Of a DNA stretch of 64,000 nt, positions 15,801 through 29,559 are shown one piece after another. The first letter of the stretch is position 1, and every line of letters begins with the position of its first letter. This stretch comes from Corella eumyota (lineage: Eukaryota > Chordata > Ascidiacea > Phlebobranchia > Corellidae). Position numbers and translations under genes: made by a program. The notes under the pieces were generated by a model. It was not told where the DNA came from. It saw only the letters and a list, made by a program, of their open reading frames with translations, and made no database searches. The stretch is from NCBI GenBank assembly GCA_963082875.1, contig OY720100.1, forward strand, positions 1,612,001 to 1,676,000, given 5' to 3'.

Positions 15801-16856
15801 AATTTTTTAATTTTTTAAAAAAAACTTGTATTCAATTAGCATTGGCCAAAAATATCACGTGACCTAATTAAACCCAGAATAAAAATTTGCTGTAACTTTT
15901 GTTTTACTGAAAATTTTTGCGAAATGTTTTATCTTGAATGTTAGTTAGGTCAATGCGCATCTAATAAAATATAAAATTTTAGGTTTTAGACTTCAACAAT
16001 TTTTAAAAAAAGTGTCATAACTTTTATGAATATTAAAATTTTTAAAAAGTATTTTGTAAACACGTTTATTGGACTCGTGCAGTTCCAACAGAACAATTAA
16101 TTTTTGATTTAAAATTTTTTAATTTTTTTTTTTAAATTTGTATTCAATAGCATTGGCCAAAAATATCACGTGACCTAATTAAACCCAGAATAAAAATTTG
16201 CTGTAACTTTTGTTTTACTGAAAATTTTTGCGAAATGTTTTATCTTTAATGTTAGTTAGGTCAATGCGCATCTAATAAAATATAAAATTTTAGGTTTTGA
16301 GACTTCATCAATTTTTAATAAAAGTGTCATACTTTTATGAATATTAATATTTTCAAAAAATATTTTGTAAACACGTTTATTGGTCTCGTGCAGTTCCAAC
16401 AGAACAATTAATTTTTGATTTAAAATTTTTTAATTTTTTTCAAAAAATTTGTATTCAATAGCATTGGCCAAAAATATCACGTGACCTAATTAAACCTAGA
16501 ATAAAAATTTGCTGTAACTTTTGTTTTACTGAAAATTTTTGCGAAATGTTTTATTTTGAATGTTAGTTAGGTCAATGCGCATCTAATAAAATATAAAATT
16601 TTAGGTTTTAGACTTCAACAATTTTTAAAAAAAGTGTCATAACTTTTATGAATATTAAAATTTTTAAAAAATATTTTGTAAACACGTTTATTGGACCCGT
16701 GCAGTTCCAACAGAACAATTAATTTTTGATTTAAAATTTTTTAATTTTTTTTTTTAAATTTGTATTCAATAGCATTGGCCAAAAATATCACGTGACCTAA
16801 TTAAACCCAGAATAAAAATTTGCTGTAACTTTTGTTTTACAGAAAATTTTTGCGAA
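12812..16856. repeat. 13-monomer higher-order repeat, copy 1 (~4,045 bp)
   Basis: Naming monomers by their private variants, the order is a-b-c-d-e-f-b-c-e-f-b-c-g. Examples: a has GTATTTAATAGC (13027); the first c has CTTTTACGAAT (13531) with TATCTTTAATG; e has AGAATAAATATTTGC; f and d have AACTTGTATTCAATTAGC; g ends with TTTTACAGAAAA (about 16840). The same order starts again at 16857. Confidence 0.85.
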
Positions 16857-19800
16857 ATGTTTTATCTTGAATGTTAGTTAGGTCAATGCGCATCTAATAA
16901 AATATAAAATTTTAGGTTTTAGACTTCATCAATTTTTAATAAAAGTGTCATAACTTTTATGAATATTAATATTTTCAAAAAATATTTTGTAAACACGTTT
17001 ATTGGACCCGTGCAGTTCTAACAGAACAATTATTTTTCGATTTAAAATTTTTTAATTTTTTTCAAAAAATTTGTATTTAATAGCATTGGCCAAAAATATC
17101 ACGTGACCTAATTAAACCCAGAATAAAAATTTGCTGTAACTTTTGTTTTACTGAAAATTTTTGCGAAATGTTTTATCTTGAATGTTAGTTAGGTCAATGC
17201 GCATCTAATAAAATATAAAATTTTAGGTTTTAGACTTCAACAATTTTTAAAAAAAGTGTCATAACTTTTATGAATATTAAAATTTTTAAAAAATATTTTG
17301 TAAACACGTTTATTGGACCCGTGCAGTTCCAACAGAACAATTAATTTTTGATTTAAAATTTTTTAATTTTTTTTTTTAAATTTGTATTCAATAGCATTGG
17401 CCAAAAATATCACGTGACCTAATTAAACCCAGAATAAAAATTTGCTGTAACTTTTGTTTTACTGAAAATTTTTGCGAAATGTTTTATCTTTAATGTTAGT
17501 TAGGTCAATGCGCATCTAATAAAATATAAAATTTTAGGTTTTGAGACTTCATCAATTTTTAATAAAAGTGTCATACTTTTACGAATATTAATATTTTCAA
17601 AAAATATTTTGTAAACACGTTTATTGGTCTCGTGCAGTTCCAACAGAACAATTAATTTTTGATTTAAAATTTTTTAATTTTTTTCAAAAAATTTGTATTC
17701 AATAGCATTGGCCAAAAATATCACGTGACCTAATTAAACCCAGAATAAAAATTTGCTGTAACTTTTGTTTTACTGAAAATTTTTGCGAAATGTTTTATCT
17801 TGAATGTTAGTTAGGTCAATGCGCATCTAATAAAATATAAAATTTTAGGTTTTGAGACTTCAACAATTTTTAAAAAAAGTGTCATAACTTTTATGAATAT
17901 TAATATTTTCAAAAAATATTTTGTAAACACGTTTATTGGACCCGTGCAGTTCCAACAGAACAATTATTTTTTGATTTAAAATTTTTTAATTTTTTAAAAA
18001 AAACTTGTATTCAATTAGCATTGGCCAAAAATATCACGTGACCTAATTAAACCCAGAATAAAAATTTGCTGTAACTTTTGTTTTACTGAAAATTTTTGCG
18101 AAATGTTTTATCTTGAATGTTAGTTAGGTCAATGCGCATCTAATAAAATATAAAATTTTAGGTTTTAGACTTCAACAATTTTTAAAAAAAGTGTCATAAC
18201 TTTTATGAATATTAATATTTTCAAAAAATATTTTGTAAACACGTTTATTGGACCCGTGCAGTTCCAACAGAACAATTATTTTTTGATTTAAAATTTTTTA
18301 ATTTTTTTCAAAAAATTTGTATTCAATAGCATTGGCCAAAAATATCACGTGACCTAATTAAACCCAGAATAAATATTTGCTGTAACTTTTGTTTTACTGA
18401 AAATTTTTGCGAAATGTTTTATCTTGAATGTTAGTTAGGTCAATGCGCATCTAATAAAATATAAAATTTTAGGTTTTAGACTTCATCAATTTTTAATAAA
18501 AGTGTCATAACTTTTATGAATATTAATATTTTCAAAAAATATTTTGTAAACACGTTTATTGGACCCGTGCAGTTCCAACAGAACAATTATTTTTTGATTT
18601 AAAATTTTTTAATTTTTTAAAAAAAACTTGTATTCAATTAGCATTGGCCAAAAATATCACGTGACCTAATTAAACCCAGAATAAAAATTTGCTGTAACTT
18701 TTGTTTTACTGAAAATTTTTGCGAAATGTTTTATCTTGAATGTTAGTTAGGTCAATGCGCATCTAATAAAATATAAAATTTTAGGTTTTAGACTTCAACA
18801 ATTTTTAAAAAAAGTGTCATAACTTTTATGAATATTAAAATTTTTAAAAAATATTTTGTAAACACGTTTATTGGACCCGTGCAGTTCCAACAGAACAATT
18901 AATTTTTGATTTAAAATTTTTTAATTTTTTTTTTTAAATTTGTATTCAATAGCATTGGCCAAAAATATCACGTGACCTAATTAAACCCAGAATAAAAATT
19001 TGCTGTAACTTTTGTTTTACTGAAAATTTTTGCGAAATGTTTTATCTTTAATGTTAGTTAGGTCAATGCGCATCTAATAAAATATAAAATTTTAGGTTTT
19101 GAGACTTCATCAATTTTTAATAAAAGTGTCATACTTTTATGAATATTAATATTTTCAAAAAATATTTTGTAAACACGTTTATTGGTCTCGTGCAGTTCCA
19201 ACAGAACAATTAATTTTTGATTTAAAATTTTTTAATTTTTTTCAAAAAATTTGTATTCAATAGCATTGGCCAAAAATATCACGTGACCTAATTAAACCTA
19301 GAATAAAAATTTGCTGTAACTTTTGTTTTACTGAAAATTTTTGCGAAATGTTTTATCTTGAATGTTAGTTAGGTCAATGCGCATCTAATAAAATATAAAA
19401 TTTTAGGTTTTAGACTTCAACAATTTTTAAAAAAAGTGTCATAACTTTTATGAATATTAATATTTTCAAAAAATATTTTGTAAACACGTTTATTGGACCC
19501 GTGCAGTTCCAACAGAACAATTATTTTTTGATTTAAAATTTTTTAATTTTTTTCAAAAAATTTGTATTCAATAGCATTGGCCAAAAATATCACGTGACCT
19601 AATTAAACCCAGAATAAATATTTGCTGTAACTTTTGTTTTACTGAAAATTTTTGCGAAATGTTTTATCTTGAATGTTAGTTAGGTCAATGCGCATCTAAT
19701 AAAATATAAAATTTTAGGTTTTAGACTTCATCAATTTTTAATAAAAGTGTCATAACTTTTATGAATATTAATATTTTCAAAAAATATTTTGTAAACACGT

Positions 19801-20577
19801 TTATTGGACCCGTGCAGTTCCAACAGAACAATTATTTTTTGATTTAAAATTTTTTAATTTTTTAAAAAAAACTTGTATTCAATTAGCATTGGCCAAAAAT
19901 ATCACGTGACCTAATTAAACCCAGAATAAAAATTTGCTGTAACTTTTGTTTTACTGAAAATTTTTGCGAAATGTTTTATCTTGAATGTTAGTTAGGTCAA
20001 TGCGCATCTAATAAAATATAAAATTTTAGGTTTTAGACTTCAACAATTTTTAAAAAAAGTGTCATAACTTTTATGAATATTAAAATTTTTAAAAAATATT
20101 TTGTAAACACGTTTATTGGACCCGTGCAGTTCCAACAGAACAATTAATTTTTGATTTAAAATTTTTTAATTTTTTTTTTTAAATTTGTATTCAATAGCAT
20201 TGGCCAAAAATATCACGTGACCTAATTAAACCCAGAATAAAAATTTGCTGTAACTTTTGTTTTACTGAAAATTTTTGCGAAATGTTTTATCTTTAATGTT
20301 AGTTAGGTCAATGCGCATCTAATAAAATATAAAATTTTAGGTTTTGAGACTTCATCAATTTTTAATAAAAGTGTCATACTTTTATGAATATTAATATTTT
20401 CAAAAAATATTTTGTAAACACGTTTATTGGTCTCGTGCAGTTCCAACAGAACAATTAATTTTTGATTTAAAATTTTTTAATTTTTTTCAAAAAATTTGTA
20501 TTCAATAGCATTGGCCAAAAATATCACGTGACCTAATTAAACCTAGAATAAAAATTTGCTGTAACTTTTGTTTTACT
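16857..20577. repeat. 13-monomer higher-order repeat, copy 2, ends at a junction
   Basis: It repeats copy 1 in the order a-b-c-d-e-f-b-c-e-f-b-c. The rare variants return about 4,047 bp later: GTATTTAATAGC (17074) and CTTTTACGAAT (17578). The thirteenth unit (g) is missing because the array jumps at about 20,578. Inside the unit, the four-monomer series e-f-b-c is itself duplicated with a 1,245-bp step. Confidence 0.85.
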
Positions 20578-20595
20578 GAAAAAAAATTTGTATTC
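20570..20595. other. Rearrangement junction inside the satellite
   Basis: The sequence runs from TTTTACTGAAAA at the end of one monomer directly into AAAATTTGTATTCAATAGC, a phrase normally about 250 bp further on, so most of one monomer is missing. The 13-mer organisation ends here and a different set of variants begins. This is best explained by unequal exchange or an out-of-register deletion at shared A-tracts. Confidence 0.75.
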
Positions 20596-22499
20596 AATAG
20601 CATTGGCCAAAAATATCACGTGACCTAATTAAACCCAGAATAAAAATTTGCTGTAACTTTTGTTTTACTGAAAATTTTTGCGAAATGTTTTATCTTGAAT
20701 GTTAGTTAGGTCAATGCGCATGTAATAAAATATAAAATTTTAGGTTTTAGACTTCATCAATTTTTAATAAAAGTGTCATAACTTTTATGAATATTAATAT
20801 TTTCAAAAAATATTTTGTAAACACGTTTATTGGACCCGTGCAGTTCCAACAGAACAGTTATTTTTCGATTTAAAATTTTTTAATTTTTTTCAAAAAATTT
20901 GTATTCAATAGCATTGGCCAAAAATATCACGTGACCTAATTAAACCCAGAATAAAAAATTGCTGTAACTTTTGTTTTACTGAAAATTTTTGCGAAATGTT
21001 TTATCTTGAATGTTAGTTAGGTCAATGCGCATCTAATAAAATATAAAATTTTAGGTTTTAGACTTCATCAATTTTTAATAAAAATGTCATAACTTTTATG
21101 AATATTAATATTTTCAAAAAATATTTTGTAAACACGTTTATTGGACTCGTGCAGTTCCAACAGAACAATTATTTTTTGATTTAAAATTTTTTAATTTTTT
21201 TTTTTAAATTTGTATTCAATAGCATTGGCCAAAAATATCACGTGACCTAATTAAACCCAGAATAAAAATTTGCTGTAACTTTTGTTTTACTGAAAATTTT
21301 TGCAAAATGTTTTATTTTGATTGTTAGTTAGGTCAATGCGCATCTAATAAAATATAAAATTTTAGGTTTTAGACTTCATCAATTTTTAATAAAAGTGTCA
21401 TAACTTTTATGAATATTAATATTTTCAAAAAATATTTTGTAAACTCGTTTATTGGACCCGTGCAGTTCCAACAGAACAATTATTTTTCGATTTAAAATTT
21501 TTTAATTTTTTTCGAAAAATTTGTATTCAATAGCATTAGTAAAAAATATCACGTGACCTAATTAAACCCAGAATAAAAATTTGCTGTAACTTTTGTTTTA
21601 CTGAAAATTTTTGCGAAATGTTTTATTTTGAATGTTAGTTGGGTCAATGCGCATCTAATAAAATATAAAAAAAAAATATAAATAAAAAATATTTTGTAAA
21701 CACGTTTATTGGACCCGTGCAGTTACAACAGAACAATTATTTTTCGATTTAAAATTTTTAAATTTTTTTCAAAAAATTTGTATTCAGTAGTATTGGCCAA
21801 AAATATCACGTGACCTAATTAAACCCAGAATAAAAATTTGCTGTAACTTTTGTTTTACTGAAAATTTTTGCGAAATGTTTTATCTTGAATGTTAGTTAGG
21901 TCAATGCGCATCTAATAAAATATAAAATTTTAGGTTTTAGACTTCATCAATTTTTAATAAAAGTGTCATAACTTTTATGAATATTAATATTTTCAAAAAA
22001 TATTTTGTAAACACGTTTACTGGACCCGTGCAGTTCCAACAGAACAATTATTTTTCGATTTCAATTTTTTTAATTTTTTTTTTTAAATTTGTATTCAATA
22101 GCATCGGCCAAAAATATCACGTGACCTAATTAAACCCAGAATAAAAATTTGCTGAAACTTTTGTTTTACTGAAAATTTTTGCGAAATGTTTTATCTTGAA
22201 TGTTAGTTAGGTCAATGCGCATCTAATAAAATATAAAATTTTAGGTTTTAGACTTCATCAATTTTTAATAAAAGTGTCATAACTTTTATGAATATTAATA
22301 TTTTTAAAAAATATTTTGTAAACACGTTTATTGGACCCGTGCAGTTCCAACAGAACAATTATTTTTTGATTTAAAATTTTTTAATTTTTTTCAAAAAATT
22401 TGTATTCAATAGCATTGGCCAAAAATATCACGTGACCTAATTAAACCCAGAATAAAAATTTGCTGTAACTTTTGTTTTACTGAAAATTTTTGCGAAATG

Positions 22500-24257
22500 T
22501 TTTATCTTGAATGTTAGTTAGGTCAATGCGCATCTAATAAAATATAAAATTTTAGGTTTTAGACTTCATCAATTTTTAATAAAAGTGTCATAACTTTTAT
22601 GAATATTAATATTTTCAAAAAATATTTTGTAAACTCGTTTATTGGACCCGTGCAGTTCCAACAGAACAATTAGTTTTCGATTTAAAATTTTTTAATTTTT
22701 TTCGAAAAATTTGTATTCAATAGCATTAGTAAAAAATATCACGTGACCTAATTAAACCCAGAATAAAAATTTGCTGTAACTTTTGTTTTACTGAAAATTT
22801 TTGCGAAATGTTTTATTTTGAATGTTAGTTGGGTCAATGCGCATCTAATAAAATATAAAAAAAAAATATAAATAAAAAATATTTTGTAAACACGTTTATT
22901 GGACCCGTGCAGTTCCAACAGAACAATTATTTTTCGATTTAAAATTTTTAAATTTTTTTCAAAAAATTTGTATTCAGTAGTATTGGCCAAAAATATCACG
23001 TGACCTAATTAAACCCAGAATAAAAATTTGCTGTAACTTTTGTTTTACTGAAAATTTTTGCGAAATGTTTTATCTTGAATGTTAGTTAGGTCAATGCGCA
23101 TCTAATAAAATATAAAATTTTAGGTTTTAGACTTCTTCAATTTTTAATAAAAGTGTCATAACTTTTATGAATATTAATATTTTCAAAAAATATATTGTAA
23201 ACACGTTTATTGGACCCGTGCAGTTCCAACAGAACAATTATTTTTCGATTTAAAATTTTTTAATTTTTTTCAAAAAATTTGTATTCAATAGCATTGGCCA
23301 AAAATATCACGTGACCTAATTAAACCCAGAATAAAAATTTGCTGTAACTTTTGTTTTACTGAAAATTTTTGCGAAATGTTTTATCTTGAATGTTAGTTAG
23401 GTCAATGCGCATCTAATAAAATATAAAATTTTAGGTTTTAGACTTCATCAATTTTTAATAAAAGTGTCATAACTTTTATGAATATTAATATTTTCAAAAA
23501 ATATTTTGTAAACTCGTTTATTGGACCCGTGCAGTTCCAACAGAACAATTAGTTTTCGATTTAAAATTTTTTAATTTTTTTCGAAAAATTTGTATTCAAT
23601 AGCATTAGTAAAAAATATCACGTGACCTAATTAAACCCAGAATAAAAATTTGCTGTAACTTTTGTTTTACTGAAAATTTTTGCGAAATGTTTTATTTTGA
23701 ATGTTAGTTGGGTCAATGCGCATCTAATAAAATATAAAAAAAAAATATAAATAAAAAATATTTTGTAAACACGTTTATTGGACCCGTGCAGTTCCAACAG
23801 AACAATTATTTTTCGATTTAAAATTTTTAAATTTTTTTCAAAAAATTTGTATTCAGTAGTATTGGCCAAAAATATCACGTGACCTAATTAAACCCAGAAT
23901 AAAAATTTGCTGTAACTTTTGTTTTACTGAAAATTTTTGCGAAATGTTTTATCTTGAATGTTAGTTAGGTCAATGCGCATCTAATAAAATATAAAATTTT
24001 AGGTTTTAGACTTCTTCAATTTTTAATAAAAGTGTCATAACTTTTATGAATATTAATATTTTCAAAAAATATATTGTAAACACGTTTATTGGACCCGTGC
24101 AGTTCCAACAGAACAATTATTTTTCGATTTAAAATTTTTTAATTTTTTTCAAAAAATTTGTATTCAATAGCATTGGCCAAAAATATCACGTGACCTAATT
24201 AAACCCAGAATAAAAATTTGCTGTAACTTTTGTTTTACTGAAAATTTTTGCGAAATG
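22500..24257. repeat. 879-bp higher-order repeat, two tandem copies
   Basis: Each copy has three monomers, one of which has lost about 55 bp so that AAAATATAAA runs directly into a long A run and ATAAATAAAAAATATTTTG (about 22,855 and 23,733). Shared private variants are AAACTCGTTTATTGG, GAACAATTAGTTTTCG, CATTAGTAAAAAATATC, ACTTCTTCAAT and ATATATTGTAAAC, all displaced by 879 bp. A related copy lies at about 26,126-27,004 and an older version of the short monomer at 21,660. Confidence 0.8.
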
Positions 24258-24399
24258 TTTTATCTTGAATGTTAGTTAGGTCAATGCGCATCTAATAAAA
24301 TATTAAATTTTAGGTTTTGAGACTTCATCAATTTTTAATAAAAGTGTCATAACTTTTATGAATATTAATATTTTTAAAAAATATTTTGTAAACACGTTT

Positions 24400-27300
24400 A
24401 TTGGACTCGTGCAGTTCCAACAGAACAATTATTTTTCGATTTAAAATTTTTTAGTCTTTTTCAAAAAATTTGTATTCAATAGCATTGGCCAAAAATATCA
24501 CGTGACCTAATTAAACCCAGAATAAAAATTTGCTGTAACTTTTGTTTTACTGAAAATTTTTGCGAAATGTTTTATCTTGAATGTTAGTTAGGTCAATGCG
24601 CATCTAATAAAATATAAAATTTTAGGTTTTAGACTTCATCAATTTTTAATAAAAGTGTCATAACTTTTATGAATATTAATATTTTCAAAAAATATTTTGT
24701 AAACACGTTTACTGGACCCGTGCAGTTCCAACAGAACAATTATTTTTCGATTTCAATTTTTTTAATTTTTTTTTTTAAATTTGTATTCAATAGCATCGGC
24801 CAAAAATATCACGTGACCTAATTAAACCCAGAATAAAAATTTGCTGAAACTTTTGTTTTACTGAAAATTTTTGCGAAATGTTTTATCTTGAATGTTAGTT
24901 AGGTCAATGCGCATCTAATAAAATATAAAATTTTAGGTTTTAGACTTCTTCAATTTTTAATAAAAGTGTCATAACTTTTATGAATATTAATATTTTCAAA
25001 AAATATATTGTAAACACGTTTATTGGACCCGTGCAGTTCCAACAGAACAAATATTTTTCGATTTAAAATTTTTTACTTTTTTTCAAAAAATTTGTATTCA
25101 ATAGCATTGGCCAAAAATATCACGTGACCTAATTAAACCCAGAATAAAAATTTGCTGTAACTTTTGTTTTACTGAAAATTTTTGCGAAATGTTTTATCTT
25201 GAATGTTAGTTAGGTCAATGCGCATCTAATAAAATATTAAATTTTAGGTTTTGAGACTTCATCAATTTTTAATAAAAGTGTCATAACTTTTATGAATATT
25301 AATATTTTTAAAAAATATTTTGTAAACACGTTTATTGGACTCGTGCAGTTCCAACAGAACAATTATTTTTCGATTTAAAATTTTTTAGTCTTTTTCAAAA
25401 AATTTGTATTCAATAGCATTGGCCAAAAATATCACGTGACCTAATTAAACCCAGAATAAAAATTTGCTGTAACTTTTGTTTTACTGAAAATTTTTGCGAA
25501 ATGTTTTATCTTGAATGTTAGTTAGGTCAATGCGCATCTAATAAAATATAAAATTTTAGGTTTTAGACTTCATCAATTTTTAATAAAAGTGTCATAACTT
25601 TTATGAATATTAATATTTTCAAAAAATATTTTGTAAACACGTTTACTGGACCCGTGCAGTTCCAACAGAACAATTATTTTTCGATTTCAATTTTTTTAAT
25701 TTTTTTTTTTAAATTTGTATTCAATAGCATCGGCCAAAAATATCACGTGACCTAATTAAACCCAGAATAAAAATTTGCTGAAACTTTTGTTTTACTGAAA
25801 ATTTTTGCGAAATGTTTTATCTTGAATGTTAGTTAGGTCAATGCGCATCTAATAAAATATAAAATTTTAGGTTTTAGACTTCATCAATTTTTAATAAAAG
25901 TGTCATAACTTTTATGAATATTAATATTTTTAAAAAATATTTTGTAAACACGTTTATTGGACCCGTGCAGTTCCAACAGAACAATTATTTTTTGATTTAA
26001 AATTTTTTAATTTTTTTCAAAAAATTTGTATTCAATAGCATTGGCCAAAAATATCACGTGACCTAATTAAACCCAGAATAAAAATTTGCTGTAACTTTTG
26101 TTTTACTGAAAATTTTTGCGAAATGTTTTATCTTGAATGTTAGTTAGGTCAATGCGCATCTAATAAAATATAAAATTTTAGGTTTTAGACTTCATCAATT
26201 TTTAATAAAAGTGTCATAACTTTTATGAATATTAATATTTTCAAAAAATATTTTGTAAACTCGTTTATTGGACCCGTGCAGTTCCAACAGAACAATTATT
26301 TTTCGATTTAAAATTTTTTAATTTTTTTCGAAAAATTTGTATTCAATAGCATTAGTAAAAAATATCACGTGACCTAATTAAACCCAGAATAAAAATTTGC
26401 TGTAACTTTTGTTTTACTGAAAATTTTTGCGAAATGTTTTATTTTGAATGTTAGTTGGGTCAATGCGCATCTAATAAAATATAAAAAAAAAATATAAATA
26501 AAAAATATTTTGTAAACACGTTTATTGGACCCGTGCAGTTCCAACAGAACAATTATTTTTCGATTTAAAATTTTTAAATTTTTTTCAAAAAATTTGTATT
26601 CAGTAGTATTGGCCAAAAATATCACGTGACCTAATTAAACCCAGAATAAAAATTTGCTGTAACTTTTGTTTTACTGAAAATTTTTGCGAAATGTTTTATC
26701 TTGAATGTTAGTTAGATCAATGCGCATCTAATAAAATATAAAATTTTAGGTTTTAGACTTCTTCAATTTTTAATAAAAGTGTCATAACTTTTATGAATAT
26801 TAATATTTTCAAAAAATATATTGTAAACACGTTTATTGGACCCGTGCAGTTCCAACAGAACAATTATTTTTCGATTTAAAATTTTTTAATTTTTTTCAAA
26901 AAATTTGTATTCAATAGCATTGGCCAAAAATATCACGTGACCTAATTAAACCCAGAATAAAAATTTGCTGTAACTTTTGTTTTACTGAAAATTTTTGCGA
27001 AATGTTTTATCTTGAATGTTAGTTAGGTCAATGCGCATCTAATAAAATATTAAATTTTAGGTTTTGAGACTTCATCAATTTTTAATAAAAGTGTCATAAC
27101 TTTTATGAATATTAATATTTTTAAAAAATATTTTGTAAACACGTTTATTGGACTCGTGCAGTTCCAACAGAACAATTATTTTTCGATTTAAAATTTTTTA
27201 GTCTTTTTCAAAAAATTTGTATTCAATAGCATTGGCCAAAAATATCACGTGACCTAATTAAACCCAAAATAAAAATTTGCTGTAACTTTTGTTTTACTGA

Positions 27301-28950
27301 AAATTTTTGCGAAATGTTTTATCTTGAATGTTAGTTAGGTCAATGCGCATCTAATAAAATATAAAATTTTAGGTTTTAGACTTCATCAATTTTTAATAAA
27401 AGTGTCATAACTTTTATGAATATTAATATTTTCAAAAAATATTTTGTAAACACGTTTACTGGACCCGTGCAGTTCCAACAGAACAATTATTTTTCGATTT
27501 CAATTTTTTTAATTTTTTTTTTTAAATTTGTATTCAATAGCATTGGCCAAAAATATCACGTGACCTAATTAAACCCAGAATAAAAATTTGCTGTAACTTT
27601 TGTTTTACTGAAAATTTTTGCGAAATGTTTTATCTTGAAAGTTAGTTAGGTCAATGCGCATCTAATAAAATATAAAATTTTAGGTTTTAGACTTCATCAA
27701 TTTTTAATAAAAGTGTCATAACTTTTATGAATATTAATATTTTCAAAAAATATTTTGTAAACACGTTTATTGGACCCGTGCAGTTCCAACAGAATAATTA
27801 TTTTTCGATTTAAAATTTTTTAATTTTTTTCAAAAAATTTGTATTCAATAGCATTGGCCAAAAATATCACGTGACCTAATTAAACCCAGAATAAAAATTT
27901 GCTGTAACTTTTGTTTTACTGAAAATTTTTGCGAAATGTTTTATCTTGAATGTTAGTTAGGTCAATGCGCATCTAATAAAATATTAAATTTTAGGTTTTG
28001 AGACTTCATCAATTTTTAATAAAAGTGTCATAACTTTTATGAATATTAATATTTTTAAAAAATATTTTGTAAACACGTTTATTGGTCTCGTGCAGTTCCA
28101 ACAGAACAATTATTTTTCAATTTAAAATTTTTTAGTCTTTTTCAAAAAATTTGTATTCAATAGCATTGGCCAAAAATATCACGTGACCTAATTAAACCCA
28201 GAATAAAAATTTGCTGTAACTTTTGTTTTACTGAAAATTTTTGCGAAATGTTTTATCTTGAATGTTAGTTAGGTCAATGCGCATCTAATAAAATATAAAA
28301 TTTTAGGTTTTAGACTTCATCAATTTTTAATAAAAGTGTCATAACTTTTATGAATATTAATATTTTCAAAAAATATTTTGTAAACACGTTTACTGGACCC
28401 GTGCAGTTCCAACAGAACAATTATTTTTCGATTTCAATTTTTTTAATTTTTTTTTTTAAATTTGTATTCAATAGCATCGGCCAAAAATATCACGTGACCT
28501 AATTAAACCCAGAATAAAAATTTGCTGAAACTTTTGTTTTACTGAAAATTTTTGCGAAATGTTTTATCTTGAATGTTAGTTAGGTCAATGCGCATCTAAT
28601 AAAATATAAAATTTTAGGTTTTAGACTTCATCAATTTTTAATAAAAGTGTCATAACTTTTATGAATATTAATATTTTTAAAAAATATTTTGTAAACACGT
28701 TTATTGGACCCGTGCAGTTCCAACAGAACAATTATTTTTTGATTTAAAATTTTTTAATTTTTTTCAAAAAATTTGTATTCAATAGCATTGGCCAAAAATA
28801 TCACGTGACCTAATTAAACCCAGAATAAAAATTTGCTGTAACTTTTGTTTTACTGAAAATTTTTGCGAAATGTTTTATCTTGAATGTTAGTTAGGTCAAT
28901 GCGCATCTAATAAAATATAAAATTTTAGGTTTTAGACTTCATCAATTTTT
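24400..28950. repeat. ~935-bp trimeric higher-order repeats
   Basis: Two variants mark the unit: TTTTAGTCTTTTTC (24,450; 25,386; 27,198; 28,133) and GTTTACTGGACCCG (24,711; 25,645; 27,456; 28,390). Steps of 934-936 bp equal three monomers. A block of the same type reappears at about 36.2-37.5 kb (GTTTACTGG at 36,797 and 37,427), showing long-range exchange within the array. The 879-bp copy at 26.1-27.0 kb interrupts this series. Confidence 0.75.
26126..27004. repeat. 879-bp higher-order repeat, dispersed third copy
   Basis: It has the same three-monomer order as 22,500-24,257, including AAACTCGTTTATTGG (about 26,260), the A-run deletion monomer (about 26,481) and ATTCAGTAGTATTGGCC (about 26,600). 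It is separated from the other two by about 1.9 kb of 935-bp trimers, so it moved as a block. Confidence 0.7.
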
Positions 28951-29559
28951 AATAAAAGTGTCATAACTTTTATGAATATTAATATTTTCAAAAAATATTT
29001 TGTAAACACGTTTACTGGACCCGTGCAGTTCCAACAGAACAATTATTTTTCGATTTCAATTTTTTTAATTTTTTTTTTTAAATTTGTATTTAATAGCATT
29101 GGCCAAAAATATCACGTGACCTAATTAAACCCAGAATAAAAATTTGCTGTAACTTTTGTTTTACTGAAAATTTTTGCGAAATGTTTTATCTTGAATGTTA
29201 GTTAGGTCAATGCGCATCTAATAAAATATAAAATTTTAGGTTTTAGACTTCATCAATTTTTAATAAAAGTGTCATAACTTTTATGAATATTAATATTTTC
29301 AAAAAATATTTTGTAAACACGTTTATTGGACCCGTGCAGTTCCAACAGAACAATTATTTTTTGATTTAAAATTTTTTAATTTTTTTCAAAAAATTTGTAT
29401 TCAATAGCATTGGCCAAAAATATCACGTGACCTAATTAAACCCAGAATAAAAATTTGCTGTAACTTTTGTTTTACTGAAAATTTTTGCGAAATGTTTTAT
29501 CTTGAATGTTAGTTAGGTCAATGCGCATCTAATAAAATATAAAATTTTAGGTTTTAGAC

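Noticed and set aside
22748-26625. Three identical minus-strand 83-residue open frames in the satellite
   Set aside because: They are the same 879-bp repeat read three times. They arise because a deletion monomer happens to lack stops, they are absent from other monomers, and they have no start context or protein-like composition.
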